Counted from the stretch's first letter, positions 49,279 through 58,290 are shown. The stretch: 64,000 bases of DNA from CAVVJA01 sp963801715 (GCA_963801715.1 CAWDGB010000012.1:1-64000), one strand, 5' to 3'. Numbers and translations are program-made. Notes: generated by a model not told the origin, from the sequence alone.

Positions 49279-49293
49279 TCGGGGCGTCAAACG

Positions 49294-49416
49294 GTGTCTA
49301 CCTCCATACCGAAGGTTGGTGAGGGCAAGTCGATCCCGAAGATCCTTCCTGCGCCCAGAGCGCAGCCCTCGGAGTTCCAGTCTCCGGGGGCTGCCAACTC
49401 TCATCCGGTGGGATGA
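49294..49416 (+). CDS. possible very small protein, element cargo
   Basis: 40 residues from a GTG (STSIPKVGEGKSIPKILPAP), Pro/Ser-rich, following directly in the same gene run. Support is only position and codon pattern. Confidence 0.3.
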   Translation: MSTSIPKVGEGKSIPKILPAPRAQPSEFQSPGAANSHPVG

Positions 49417-49417
49417 C

Positions 49418-49561
49418 ATGCGGCTGACGGTCACCAACCGGGAACTCGGTCGCGAAGTCGTCCGCCTGCGCCGGAAACCCGAGAGGCCGGCACCAGCTGC
49501 GCGGCGGGTCCGGAACGCGGCCAGCCCGTTGAAGGACGCGGCGCGTCTGGTCCTACGATGA
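49418..49561 (+). CDS. possible very small basic protein, element cargo
   Basis: 47 residues, Arg-rich (NRELGREVVRLRRKPERPAP), starting one base after the preceding small ORF. Could bind nucleic acid. Weak support. Confidence 0.3.
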   Translation: MRLTVTNRELGREVVRLRRKPERPAPAARRVRNAASPLKDAARLVLR

Positions 49562-49667
49562 TCCCTCTGATTCGGTAGCTTCAACGTGCCTTAGACGGTC
49601 TCAGAGCTATACGGGGGTTGGCAACGTACATGGTTGTAATTCGTGGTTCGAGAGCAGAAGGAGGAAC

Positions 49668-50318
49668 GTGACCGGTCCAACGGGTTCGCGGTTGAGCATT
49701 CCGCCGCAGCATCGTTCCGCGTTCATTGAGCTAACGAAGCTTGATTCCTCTGTGCTCAAGCAGCTTGCTCATGATCTTGATAGAGCGGAACTTGAGCGTG
49801 GTCGCGTGGGGCTTGTTGAGGTAGTTGGGCGTGCTGGCGTTACGTCTCCGACGACTGTGGTCGACGCGCTTCTCTCTATTAGCGCTTACAGCATAAGTCA
49901 CAACGTCACCATGGCTAACGTTGCCCGAGATATTTCAACGGCCCTAGGTGCAGAGGGCGGAAGCGCCGACCTGACAGAGATTCTGAAAGGCCGCGGGCTG
50001 GTCGCGATCGCCAAGACCTATGAACTGGCTAGCTCGTACGCCCGGTATGTGCACACGATCCGCTTGATCACAGATCTGAGGCCCGTCTTTGGGGCGGAGG
50101 TCGACGACGCGCCCGTCAACATGGTTATTTCGCATCAGCTTGAGATGCTGCTGTGGGAGAGCGGTGATGTCATCTCCGAATACGTCACGCTCGACGATGA
50201 AGACCTGGAGGAGTTGGACCGACAGGTCTCGCGCGCCAAGGCGAAAGCCGCTACTCTCCGCAAGACGATGGGTAGGCTGGGTATACCAGTGTTTGAACCC
50301 GGGGGGGATGCGCCGTGA
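49668..50318 (+). CDS. unknown helical protein, first gene of a three-gene module
   Basis: 216 residues, GTG start with AAGGAGGAAC just upstream. Predominantly helical: AFIELTKLDSSVLKQLAHDLDRAELERGRVGLVEVVGRAG, then ALGAEGGSADLTEILKGRGLVAIAKTYELA, then YEEYVTLDDEDLEELDRQVSRAKAKAATLRK-type coiled coil. Base composition is visibly less GC-rich than neighbours, suggesting recent transfer. Overlaps the next gene by four bases. Not recognised. Confidence 0.7.
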   Translation: MTGPTGSRLSIPPQHRSAFIELTKLDSSVLKQLAHDLDRAELERGRVGLVEVVGRAGVTSPTTVVDALLSISAYSISHNVTMANVARDISTALGAEGGSADLTEILKGRGLVAIAKTYELASSYARYVHTIRLITDLRPVFGAEVDDAPVNMVISHQLEMLLWESGDVISEYVTLDDEDLEELDRQVSRAKAKAATLRKTMGRLGIPVFEPGGDAP

Positions 50319-50719
50319 CGACCGCTTACCATCAGGACCTTGACCTCGCACGCGTCGCTCCACCGTCCGAATGGGTTGCGACTGACTCGCCCACCCAGCT
50401 AAGTGTTCTTTATGGAGGACGTTCTGAGCGCCTGATCCGGAGCCGTGGCAGAGAGACCCTTAGGGCGACTGTCTTCTCTGTCCTCCAACATTCAAGATCA
50501 GATTGGCGAACGCCTGCGTCGATTGGTAGGCAGATCGGAGTACCAGAGGCGGAGGTTCGCGCTGCCCTTGATGCCATGATCCCCCGTCTAGTCCGCAAGC
50601 CGACGAGCAATTTAGATCGCTACTGGGACTACTACCGCTCCCGCGACCGACGAAGCACATGGCAGGAACGCATGTGGCGAGCCAAGGCGATATTTAGCAA
50701 GTCGTCGCCAGGCGATTGA
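50315..50719 (+). CDS. unknown protein with winged-helix-like segment, second gene of module
   Basis: 134 residues, GTG start overlapping the previous stop. RGRETLRATVFSVLQHSRSDWRTPASIGRQIGVPEAEVRAALDAM reads as a winged-helix DNA-binding fold, followed by a charged tail (YYRSRDRRSTWQERMWRAKAIF). Possibly a sensor or regulator of the module. Confidence 0.65.
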   Translation: MTTAYHQDLDLARVAPPSEWVATDSPTQLSVLYGGRSERLIRSRGRETLRATVFSVLQHSRSDWRTPASIGRQIGVPEAEVRAALDAMIPRLVRKPTSNLDRYWDYYRSRDRRSTWQERMWRAKAIFSKSSPGD

Positions 50720-50722
50720 GGG

Positions 50723-51070
50723 GTGGCCCTGTCAACGGTCGTCCTTGGTGGCGTCGGCGGCTTCTTAGCACAGAGCGTCGCGATGACGGCGCAACTCCGT
50801 GCTTGGCGAGACAGCCACCGGAGAGGTTTCCCTTGGCAATTTGGAAGCGTCTCGCATTGGGTGATCGTTTTCTTCTGGACAATTACCGGGGCGTTTGTAG
50901 TCTGGATTCAGGCCGATGAGCATGAGCTTTCTCGCTTGCTAGCGGTACAGATAGGAGCAACTGCGCCGTTGTTCCTAGAAAGGCTGACTCGATCGGTTCC
51001 CGATATCCCGCTAAGAGCTGATGACAAGGACGAATCGGATCCTCCCGCAGGCAGCCAGCCGGCGAGCTGA
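50723..51070 (+). CDS. unknown two-helix membrane protein, third gene of module
   Basis: 115 residues, GTG start three bases after the previous stop. Hydrophobic helices at about 3-22 (STVVLGGVGGFLAQSVAMTA) and 43-62 (HWVIVFFWTITGAFVVWIQA), then an acidic tail. Small cargo modules that pair cytosolic proteins with a membrane effector are common among phage-defence systems, which makes this layout interesting; no direct evidence of function. Confidence 0.65.
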   Translation: MALSTVVLGGVGGFLAQSVAMTAQLRAWRDSHRRGFPWQFGSVSHWVIVFFWTITGAFVVWIQADEHELSRLLAVQIGATAPLFLERLTRSVPDIPLRADDKDESDPPAGSQPAS

Positions 51071-51211
51071 CGGGCGGAATCCTGCCCACAGCCTTTTGTC
51101 TAGGAAGCGGCGGCCGGCGCGTTCCCCGAGCCGCTGCACCGTTGCCAACCTAAGCGGGGTTGGACACCCCAGACCGGCGCAAACCGCCGGTGGATCGTCC
51201 GCTGGTCGGAC

Positions 51212-51454
51212 CTATACCCACGACGACGGTGCTGCGTTCGGGTCCTGGCACGGCGGGAAGCTCAACACCAGACCGCACTCGGTGCCATTGACGAGGAACC
51301 GGCAAGTGTACGTGCGGTGGCCGTGCACGCCGGGTGTGCAATCGCACGGCGACCAGCCCACCAGCGTGCCGTGAGGCAGGAGTGGGTGGCCGGCGGGGCA
51401 GCGTTCGGGAGGGATCTCGACCACGCTGCCATCAGGTCTCTGTATCGAACTCAT
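51212..51454 (-). CDS. small Cys-rich (zinc-finger-like) protein
   Basis: About 80 residues. RCPAGHPLLPHGTLVGWSPCDCTPGVHGHRTYTCRF followed by GLVLSFPPC matches a common actinobacterial small protein with a zinc-binding GHRTxxCR motif. Function unknown. Confidence 0.6.
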   Translation of the reverse strand: MSSIQRPDGSVVEIPPERCPAGHPLLPHGTLVGWSPCDCTPGVHGHRTYTCRFLVNGTECGLVLSFPPCQDPNAAPSSWV

Positions 51455-51546
51455 GTTCGAGCATCGCATGTGCTGGGGTCATGCGCAACGGCACATCGCC
51501 GGAGCCCGCCCACACTGCCGAGTAGGACGTCGAGTACACAGATGCC

Positions 51547-52708
51547 GTGATTCTGTTCCATTGGCGACAATGGCCGCGCTGGGCGGCAGATCAGCGCTGC
51601 TGCGCTGGGCGCAGCTTGCATAGCTGTCGTCATCATCTGGATGCTGCCCAGTTTGCTCACACGCTATCTCGTAGTGTCGGCGGGAGCGAACGGCACAAGG
51701 CCATCACTGACACCCGCACCGGCTAGTCGCGGCTGTCGTTGCTGCCGGCGCCGCTGGAGGCCTGGCCTACACGGCCCGGACATATCGACTCAGCACGAAG
51801 ACTCTCGCGCTCAGTCAGGAGACCCTCGCGCTCAGTACGCAAGGCCAATTCACCGATCGATACTCCAAGAGCAATCGAGTTGCTCGGCGACGACGAAAAG
51901 CTCGAAGTGCGCCTCGGCGGTATCTACGCACTTGAGCGACTCATGGCTGATAGCGCCCGTGATCAGCCCACGATTCTCGAAGTCCTCGCCGCGTGGGTGC
52001 GAGAACGCACAACTTCGGTGACGCCAGTGCCGACGAAGATGTACGGCCGACCGATGTACAAGCAGCGCTGACAGTGATCGGTCGACGTACGCCCGTAGCT
52101 AACGAACGCCCCATCGACTTGCGTCGGGCGGTACTCGACGGCGCCGACCTAATCGGGGCACACCTCGAAAACGCCCGCCTCGGCCTGACACACCTCGACG
52201 CTGCCAACCTCAGCGAGGCACACCTCGAAGACGCCAACCTCGGCGGGGCGCACCTCGAAGACGCCAACCTCGGCGAGGCGCACCTCGAAGACGCCAACCT
52301 CATCGGGGCACACCTCGAACACGCTGACCTGGCCGAACGCACCTCGCGGCACATCTCGAAAACGCCCACCTCGTCGGGGCACACCTCGAAAACGCCAACC
52401 TCAGCGAGGCGCACCTCGAAAACGCCATCCTCGGCTGGGCACACCTCGAAGACGCCCGCCTCGGCGGGGCGCACCTCGGAACCGCCTTCCTCGGCGGGGC
52501 GACACTCGACCGCGCCGACCTCAGCGGGGCTGACTTGAGTAGGACCCGCAGCCTCTCGCAATCCCAACTCGACGGCTCAATTGTCGACAAGGCCACCAAG
52601 TTGCCTAAGGGTCTTCACCCGCCAGAAGCAGCGTCCGCCACCCGTTGGATAAACGGGGCCATTACCCGGCGAGCCACGGCAACAGCCGACGCCGAACAGC
52701 TGGCGTGA
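51547..52708 (+). CDS. pentapeptide-repeat membrane protein (frameshifted)
   Basis: About 385 residues. Two N-terminal membrane segments (AAALGAACIAVVIIWMLPSLL, then LVAAVVAAGAAGGLAYTA), then a family-specific linker QFTDRYSKAIELLGD, LEVRLGGIYALERLMADSARDQPTILEVLAAWV, and the repeat domain. Repeats follow AHLED-ANLGG decads, forming a right-handed quadrilateral beta-helix. C-terminal helix TRWINGAITRRATATADAEQL. Frame breaks near 51590, 51690, 51870, 52005 and 52340. Role of this actinobacterial class is unknown. Confidence 0.75.
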
Positions 52709-52780
52709 GCATGACGACGCCCAGCCGTCATCGGTAGTGCCCTGATGCGGGCGGTCTCGTCGTCGCGTGGGGGCTGCCGC

Positions 52781-53047
52781 CTACTGCGCAAGCGTCGCGG
52801 CGATGGCGAGCGTCGCGTGGACGAGCGCGACCTGGACGTTCCGGTCACGGTCGGCGCGCCGCTTGACGAGCGGCAGGGCGGCCAGGATCCGTTCGGCGTC
52901 GGCGAAGTGCTCGCCTGCCGCGGCGCTGGGTGGTTGGGTGTTCAGGGGCCGGACCTCGATTCCGGTCAAGTCCCCGGTCAGGTGCTCGCGACACCGGCCG
53001 GGGCCGCCTGGTGCAGGCGCCCTACGGATGTGGCACGGGGATGGCAC
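52781..53047 (-). CDS. hypothetical protein near the right end of the element
   Basis: 88 residues ending FADAERILAALPLVKRRADRDRNVQVALVHATLAIAATLAQ, which looks like a genuine protein end; the first half is Pro-rich and may be artefactual. It lies between the pentapeptide gene and attR. Could be a truncated gene. Confidence 0.4.
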   Translation of the reverse strand: MPSPCHIRRAPAPGGPGRCREHLTGDLTGIEVRPLNTQPPSAAAGEHFADAERILAALPLVKRRADRDRNVQVALVHATLAIAATLAQ

Positions 53048-53102
53048 GCTGCGGACCGGAGACCGCTACAGGCCCTGGAATTACTGGGCTGTAGCGATTT
53101 CG

Positions 53103-53121
53103 GCGACTGGCTTCACATCAG
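53103..53121 (+). repeat. attR: 19-bp direct repeat
   Basis: Perfect copy of the attL sequence in the same orientation. On the minus strand it is preceded by ATGGAGC, giving Met-Glu-Pro-Asp-Val-Lys-Pro-Val-Ala in the frame of the SDR gene, so it keeps the pre-insertion start codon. Confidence 0.8.
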
Positions 53122-53257
53122 GCTCCATATCTGCGGGCGCGCGAATGGTCTTGATTGCCGTGTCCGCCGCCACGGGTATAGCGGCTCCCAGGCTACTGTC
53201 AGGTTTCATTCAGCCAGCGACCATGTGAGACGTGAAGACTGGCAGGGTGGGACCGCC
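53122..53257. promoter_or_regulatory. promoter region of the two-component system and orphaned SDR 5' end
   Basis: Just upstream of the response-regulator gene. It contains CTGTCAGGTTTCATTCAGCC (53197-53216), a plausible site for an OmpR-type regulator, and on the other strand the displaced SDR start. No clean -10 was assigned. Confidence 0.45.
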
Positions 53258-53983
53258 ATGGTGAGCAACGGCCGTCGAGCATCCGAGCGCCCGATCGAGG
53301 CCCGGCTGCTGGTCGTCGAGGATGACGCCAACATTGTCGAGCTGTTGTCGGCGAGCTTGCGCTATGCCGGCTTCGAGGTCGCCGGGGCCCGAGACGGCCG
53401 CCAGGCGCTCCGCCTGGCCCGCGAATTTCGGCCGGACCTCATCGTGCTGGACGTGATGCTCCCCGGGATCGACGGTTTCGAGGTCGTCCGGCGGCTGAGC
53501 TCGGAGGGGAACCGCTGCCCGGTGCTATTCCTCACGGCCCGGGACGCGGTCGCGGACAAGATCACCGGACTGACGGTTGGCGGCGACGACTACGTCACGA
53601 AGCCATTCAGCCTGGATGAGGTGATCGCACGTATTCGCGCCGTGCTGCGCCGCAGTTCGACGGGATCGACCGTTCCGGCGGCCCGGATATCGTTCGCCGA
53701 CATCGAGCTGGACGACGAAACGCATCAGGTATGGAAAGCGGGAGTCGAGGTGGCACTATCGCCGACGGAGTTCAACCTGTTGCGCTACTTCATGCAGAAC
53801 GCGGGAAAAGTGCTGAGCAAGGCCCAGATTCTTGATCACGTCTGGAATTACGACTTCGGCGGCGACGCCAACGTCGTCGAGTCGTATGTCTCCTACCTGC
53901 GCCGCAAGATTGACACGACCGAGCCGCGGCTCCTGCACACGCTGCGCGGCGTTGGCTACACCCTCCGCCTGCCGCGGCCCTGA
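53258..53983 (+). CDS. OmpR/PhoB-family response regulator
   Basis: About 241 residues. Receiver domain: VVEDDANIVELLSASLRYAGF, the phospho-Asp in LIVLDVMLPGIDGFE, LTARDAV and YVTKPFSLDE. Effector: wHTH with EVALSPTEFNLLRYFMQNAGKVLSKAQILDHVWNYDFGGDANVVESYVSYLRRKID. Resembles MprA/TcrA-type regulators. Two bases separate it from the kinase gene. Confidence 0.95.
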   Translation: MVSNGRRASERPIEARLLVVEDDANIVELLSASLRYAGFEVAGARDGRQALRLAREFRPDLIVLDVMLPGIDGFEVVRRLSSEGNRCPVLFLTARDAVADKITGLTVGGDDYVTKPFSLDEVIARIRAVLRRSSTGSTVPAARISFADIELDDETHQVWKAGVEVALSPTEFNLLRYFMQNAGKVLSKAQILDHVWNYDFGGDANVVESYVSYLRRKIDTTEPRLLHTLRGVGYTLRLPRP

Positions 53984-53985
53984 CT

Positions 53986-55585
53986 ATGCCTGACCGGCCG
54001 AAACGAGGGCTTGCCGCTCCGCAGGCAGTCGCGGCCTGGACCCGTCGCGCGTACTCTCGCACCCCACTGCGGGTGAAGCTCATCGCGGCGATGCTGCTGC
54101 TGGTGACCGCCGCTCTCGCCGGCTCCGGTGCAGTAGCGGCCACGAAACTTCGCAGCTACTTGATCGGGCGGGTCGACGCGCAGCTGGCCGCCGCTCAGCA
54201 ACCGATCGGCGAACACCATGGCGGCCCGGACCAGGATGACCATGGCGCGGGACCATCCCGACTGCCAAGTGCGTACGTGGCCGAGGTGACCGACGCGAAC
54301 GGCGCCGTCGTCTCCGGGCCCACCAGCAACCTCGTTGACCCGCATGAGCCGCTGCCTGCGCTGCCGCACCCGACCGGCGCGCAGACCCAGGCCATGGGTC
54401 CGCATACCTTCACCGTTGGCGCAGTCACCGGCGACGGCCGCTGGAGAGTGCTGGCCACGCCGATCGCACTGTCTGACGGGTCAGCCGGCACGCAACTGGT
54501 TGCGCAGAGCCTGAGCGATGTGCAGAACACGGTCAGCCAGCTCATTACCCTGTTCGTGATCATCGGCGCGGCGGCCGTCGTTGTCCTCGCCGGTGTCGGG
54601 TACTTCCTCATCCGAGCCAGCCTGCGACCACTCCGCGACGTTGAACGCACGGCCGCGATGATCGCTGCCGGTGATCTGTCACACCGTGTGCCGGACGCCG
54701 ACCCAAGGACCGAGGTTGGCCAGCTCTCCGGAGCGCTGAACGCGATGCTCGCCGAGATCGAGACCGCGTTCGCGCAGCGCGCCGCATCCGAAGACGCCGC
54801 ACGCCGGTCGGAGGAGCGGATGCGGCGATCCGAGGCCGCGGCGCGGCGCTCGGAGGAGCGAATGCGCCGGTTCGTCGCGGACGCCAGCCACGAGCTGCGC
54901 ACTCCGCTGACCTCGATCCGTGGATATGCCGAGCTGTACCGGCAGGGCGCCGCCACCGACGACACCGATGTTCGACAGTGGATGAGCCGCATCGAGGACG
55001 AAGCCCACCGGATGGGCGTACTTGTCGAAGACCTCCTTCTGCTGGCTCGCCTCGACCAGGAGCGCCCGCTCGCGCAGTCCCCAGTGGACATGCTCGCGCT
55101 TGCGGGCAACGCGGTGCACGACGCGCGTGTGCTCGATCCGTCGCGTCCGATCACGCTCGAGGTCGGCCAAAGCGATCCGCCGCCGATCGTCATCGGTGAC
55201 GAGACCCGCCTAGAGCAGGTGCGTAGCCAACTTGGTGGGAAACGCGCTGCGGCACACGCCCCCCGCGACGCCGATCATCGTCAGGGTCTCCAGCCGGGTT
55301 GACCAACATGTCGGCCGGGGCAGGGTGGTCCTGGCTGTCGCTGACGAGGGCCCCGGCATGACGCCGGACGAAGCAGCGCGAGTCTTCGAACGGTTCTACC
55401 GCGCTGACCAGTCGCGCAGTCGCAACGGCGGGACCGGGCTGGGCCTGGCCATCGTCGCTGCGCTCGTGGCCGGGCACGGCGGGACGGTAGACGTGGAAAC
55501 CAGTCCTGGGTCCGGTTGCTGCTTCCGGGTCGAGATTCCATTGGCCGCTGTCCCGGCCGCGCCCGTGCCAGCAGCGTCGAGCTGA
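53986..55585 (+). CDS. sensor histidine kinase (one frameshift)
   Basis: About 533 residues. Two membrane helices flank an extracytoplasmic sensor, then HAMP, an extended coiled-coil linker, HisKA with FVADASHELRTPLTSIRGYAEL, and a HATPase with N box (VGNALRHTP), VADEGPGM, FERFYRADQSR and GGTGLGLAIV. The linker carries a 14-residue tandem duplication (RRSEERMRR twice). One extra base near 55221 splits the frame before the N box and is probably an error. Confidence 0.9.
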
Positions 55586-55713
55586 CACCAGACCCTTTGG
55601 TGGCTGCTGTCGGATTGACAGCAAACCGGCAGGTTCTCGGCAGAGCGACCCAAGGTAAGTCGACAAGAAAGGACGGTGACCCAAGAGGTCCAATCGACCC
55701 AGGAAGGATCGAC

Positions 55714-56202
55714 ATGAGCATGTCGCCTTACCCGCCACCGACCGCCCCGTCGCGCCCGCCCGGTCGCCGGCGCGGCCTGGCGATCGGCGCGGGAATCCTC
55801 GCCGGCGCCGCTGCCGGGGCGGTGATCGCAACCGCCGTGGGCGCGACCGCCGCATCCAGCACGACCGGCAGTGGGCAGGCGGCAAGCAGCGCCTCGGCAG
55901 CCGCCCCTGACTCCGACCCCGGTCGCGGTAATCACCTGCCCTGGACCAGCGGAACCGTCACTTCGGTTGGCAGCAATTCGGTGACGATCAAGACAAGCAG
56001 CGAGACGGCCACCTATGGCGTCACTTCGGCCAGCGACATCGACAAGAACGGCGAGGCGCAGCTGAGTGACCTCAAGGTCGGCGACGCCGTCAGGTTCAGC
56101 ACCCAGACCGTCAACGGAGCCACGATCATCGACAAGCTCCATGCCGGCGACGAGGCCAAGGACCGTCCCGCAGCACCGCCTTCTGGCACCACTGACGGTT
56201 GA
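55714..56202 (+). CDS. exported DUF5666-like protein
   Basis: 162 residues. Basic Pro-rich leader, membrane segment (GLAIGAGILAGAAAGAVIATAVGATAA), Ser/Ala linker, then a small beta domain SGTVTSVGSNSVTIKTSSETATYGVTSASDI of the DUF5666 type, with VGDAVRFSTQTVNGATII. Likely membrane-anchored and facing out. Starts after AGGAAGG. Belongs with the preceding two-component genes. Confidence 0.8.
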   Translation: MSMSPYPPPTAPSRPPGRRRGLAIGAGILAGAAAGAVIATAVGATAASSTTGSGQAASSASAAAPDSDPGRGNHLPWTSGTVTSVGSNSVTIKTSSETATYGVTSASDIDKNGEAQLSDLKVGDAVRFSTQTVNGATIIDKLHAGDEAKDRPAAPPSGTTDG

Positions 56203-56236
56203 CCCATAGGCAGCTGAACGCGGCAATAAAGACACC

Positions 56237-56270
56237 GTGGCCCGGGACCGGCGCGGTCGTCCCGGGCCAC
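56237..56270 (+). terminator. 12-bp GC-rich hairpin terminator
   Basis: GTGGCCCGGGAC pairs perfectly with GTCCCGGGCCAC around a ten-base loop, 35 bp after the DUF5666-like stop. Probably ends the two-component transcript before the reductase genes. Confidence 0.75.
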
Positions 56271-56406
56271 GGCTGGCCGTACCGCTCAGTCAGTGGCCGC
56301 ATCCGGACCGCGCTTTCAGCAAACGCGCAGCTTTCGTGCAGCCGGATCCCATGTCGATGGCGGATAAAGGAAGGATGCGGCGGCAACTCATGGTGAGCTT
56401 CGCCCG

Positions 56407-57798
56407 ATGACTGTCGCTGCTCGGGATCGCGGGCATATCCGCCCTGCCGCGTCGGTGAGGCCGTCGACGCAGGCACCGATCCAGCCGAGCGCGAGCCAAG
56501 CCATTGTGCTGGCCGTAATCGCGGCGGGAGCCGTGGCGACGATCGCCTTGTGGTGGCAGGACACCACCGCAATCCATGGCTTCGGTGACTGGCTCACCAA
56601 CGCCGGTCGGGTGACGGGCCTGCTTGCCGGCTATGGAGTCGTGGTCCTCCTCGCACTCATGGCCCGGATCCCACCCCTGGAACGCGGCATCGGCGCAGAT
56701 CAGCTGGCCCGGTGGCACGCTCACGGCGGCCGATACATCGTGAGCCTCGTCGTCGCACACGGACTGCTGATCATCTGGGGTTACGCGGTCACTGCCCACA
56801 CCAACGTGATTAGCCAGACCGGCACGCTGTTGACCAGATATCCGGACGTACTGATGGCGTCCGTCGCAGGACTACTGCTCGTCGGCATCGGCATCTTCTC
56901 CGCGCGGGCTGCGCGCCGTCGAATGCGCTACGAGACCTGGTACTACTTGCACTTCTACACCTACCTGGCCGTCGCTCTCGCGTTCAGTCATCAATTCGCG
57001 ACCGGCGCAGATTTCATGACCAATAGGCCCGCACGCATTGTCTGGGCGGCCATGTACATCGCGGTCGCAGCCGCCATTGTCTGGTACCGATTCACCGTGC
57101 CTATCTGGCATGCCATCCGTCACCAAATGCGGGTTGTGGCCGTATACCCGGAAGCGCCCGGCGTGGCGTCCATCGTGGTCAGTGGACGGCATCTGCTCGA
57201 TCTGCGGGCGCAATCCGGTCAGTTCTTCCGCTGGCGCTTCCTTACCCGTCATCTGTGGTGGGCGTCCAACCCATACTCGTTGTCCGCGGCGCCACGCCCG
57301 GACTGGCTGCGAATCACGGTCAAGGACTTCGGCGAACACAGCTCGGCACTCGCTCGTCTGCGGCCCGGCACCCGCGTGTTCGCCGAGGGTCCCTACGGCG
57401 CGATGACCGCGATCCGCCGCCGCCACCGCAAGGTGCTGCTCATCGCAGGCGGGATCGGCATTACCCCACTGCGAGCGCTGTTCGAGACACTGCCCGGCGG
57501 CAAGCGCGACATCACCTTGATCTACCGCGCCGGACACGACGCCGACACCGTGTTCCGGGACGAACTCATCGCGATCGCTCACCAGCGCGCGGCGCAACTG
57601 CACATCGTCACCGGACACCGGAGCGAACTGGGCTACGACCCGTTGTCGAAGGAGGCGCTCACCGCCAACATCCCGGACCTTCGCAGCCACGACGTGTACG
57701 TCTGCGGTCCGGACCGCATGGCGGACTCGGTCCTTGCCGCGCTTCGCGAAGCAAACGTGCCGCGCCGGCAGATCCACCACGAGTCGTTCGAATTCTGA
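56407..57798 (+). CDS. ferric-reductase-like transmembrane flavohaem oxidoreductase
   Basis: 463 residues. N-terminal ferric-reductase domain with about six helices and haem-ligand His pairs (RWHAHGGRYIVSLVVAHGLLI; YYLHFYTYLAVALAFSHQF). C-terminal FNR-like domain: FYRWRF-type FAD motif (QFFRWRF), NPYSLSAAP, KVLLIAGGIGITPLRALFE (NAD(P)H) and DVYVCGPDRMADSVL. Passes electrons from NAD(P)H through FAD and haems across the membrane. Intact. Confidence 0.9.
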   Translation: MTVAARDRGHIRPAASVRPSTQAPIQPSASQAIVLAVIAAGAVATIALWWQDTTAIHGFGDWLTNAGRVTGLLAGYGVVVLLALMARIPPLERGIGADQLARWHAHGGRYIVSLVVAHGLLIIWGYAVTAHTNVISQTGTLLTRYPDVLMASVAGLLLVGIGIFSARAARRRMRYETWYYLHFYTYLAVALAFSHQFATGADFMTNRPARIVWAAMYIAVAAAIVWYRFTVPIWHAIRHQMRVVAVYPEAPGVASIVVSGRHLLDLRAQSGQFFRWRFLTRHLWWASNPYSLSAAPRPDWLRITVKDFGEHSSALARLRPGTRVFAEGPYGAMTAIRRRHRKVLLIAGGIGITPLRALFETLPGGKRDITLIYRAGHDADTVFRDELIAIAHQRAAQLHIVTGHRSELGYDPLSKEALTANIPDLRSHDVYVCGPDRMADSVLAALREANVPRRQIHHESFEF

Positions 57799-57825
57799 GC
57801 TCCTGGAAGAAAGCGAGACATCCTC

Positions 57826-58290
57826 ATGCGTCGGGTGGCATTCGCCATCGTCGGCACGATCGCCGGCCTGGTCGGTCTGCTGTCGTTCAAGACGCACTCG
57901 GCATCAGTCGCGAACCCGCCGGCCGCGGTTAGCACCACCGGTCCGAACACATCAGGCGCGACGCCGAACACCGGGAGCGCACCGTCTGCGCCAAGCGTTC
58001 CCGGGTCATCGACGAATTCGCTAACCGGCGATGTGGCCGACACGCGGTGGGGTCCGGTCCAGGTGCGCATCACCGTGACCAACGGAAAGCTCACCGACGT
58101 CACCGCTGTCGAGTACCCGAGTGAGAATCCTCGCGACCAGGAGATCAATTCTTACGCGATCCCGGCGCTCAACCACGAAGCGCTGGCCGCCGGCAGTGCG
58201 AAGATCGACATGATCTCCGGGGCTACCTATACCAGCCAGGGTTACCTCGAGTCGCTGCAAAGCGCGCTCGACAAGGCCGGCCTGAAATGA
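57826..58290 (+). CDS. exported FMN-binding domain protein
   Basis: 154 residues. N-terminal membrane helix, a Thr/Ser/Pro-rich linker (about 30-63), then an FMN-binding domain like that of RnfG/NqrC. The motif MISGATYTSQGYLESL carries the Thr/Ser residues to which ApbE attaches FMN. It overlaps apbE by four bases. Confidence 0.9.
   Translation: MRRVAFAIVGTIAGLVGLLSFKTHSASVANPPAAVSTTGPNTSGATPNTGSAPSAPSVPGSSTNSLTGDVADTRWGPVQVRITVTNGKLTDVTAVEYPSENPRDQEINSYAIPALNHEALAAGSAKIDMISGATYTSQGYLESLQSALDKAGLK

Larger units (their letters stand above)
43754..53121. mobile_element. integrative element of about 9.4 kb
   Basis: Bounded by a perfect 19-bp direct repeat, with a tyrosine integrase and an excisionase next to the left end. 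Otherwise it is filled with short overlapping plus-strand genes, plus a few minus-strand cargo genes and a pentapeptide-repeat gene. No recognisable conjugation, capsid or terminase genes, so it may be a mobilisable or satellite-type element, or a decayed one. Flanking chromosomal genes resume at the SDR and at the two-component system. Confidence 0.75.

Noticed and set aside
53091..53228. Plus-strand open frame ending LLSGFIQPATM across attR
   Set aside because: It would cross the element boundary and has no start or homology; the minus-strand SDR frame explains the sequence better.
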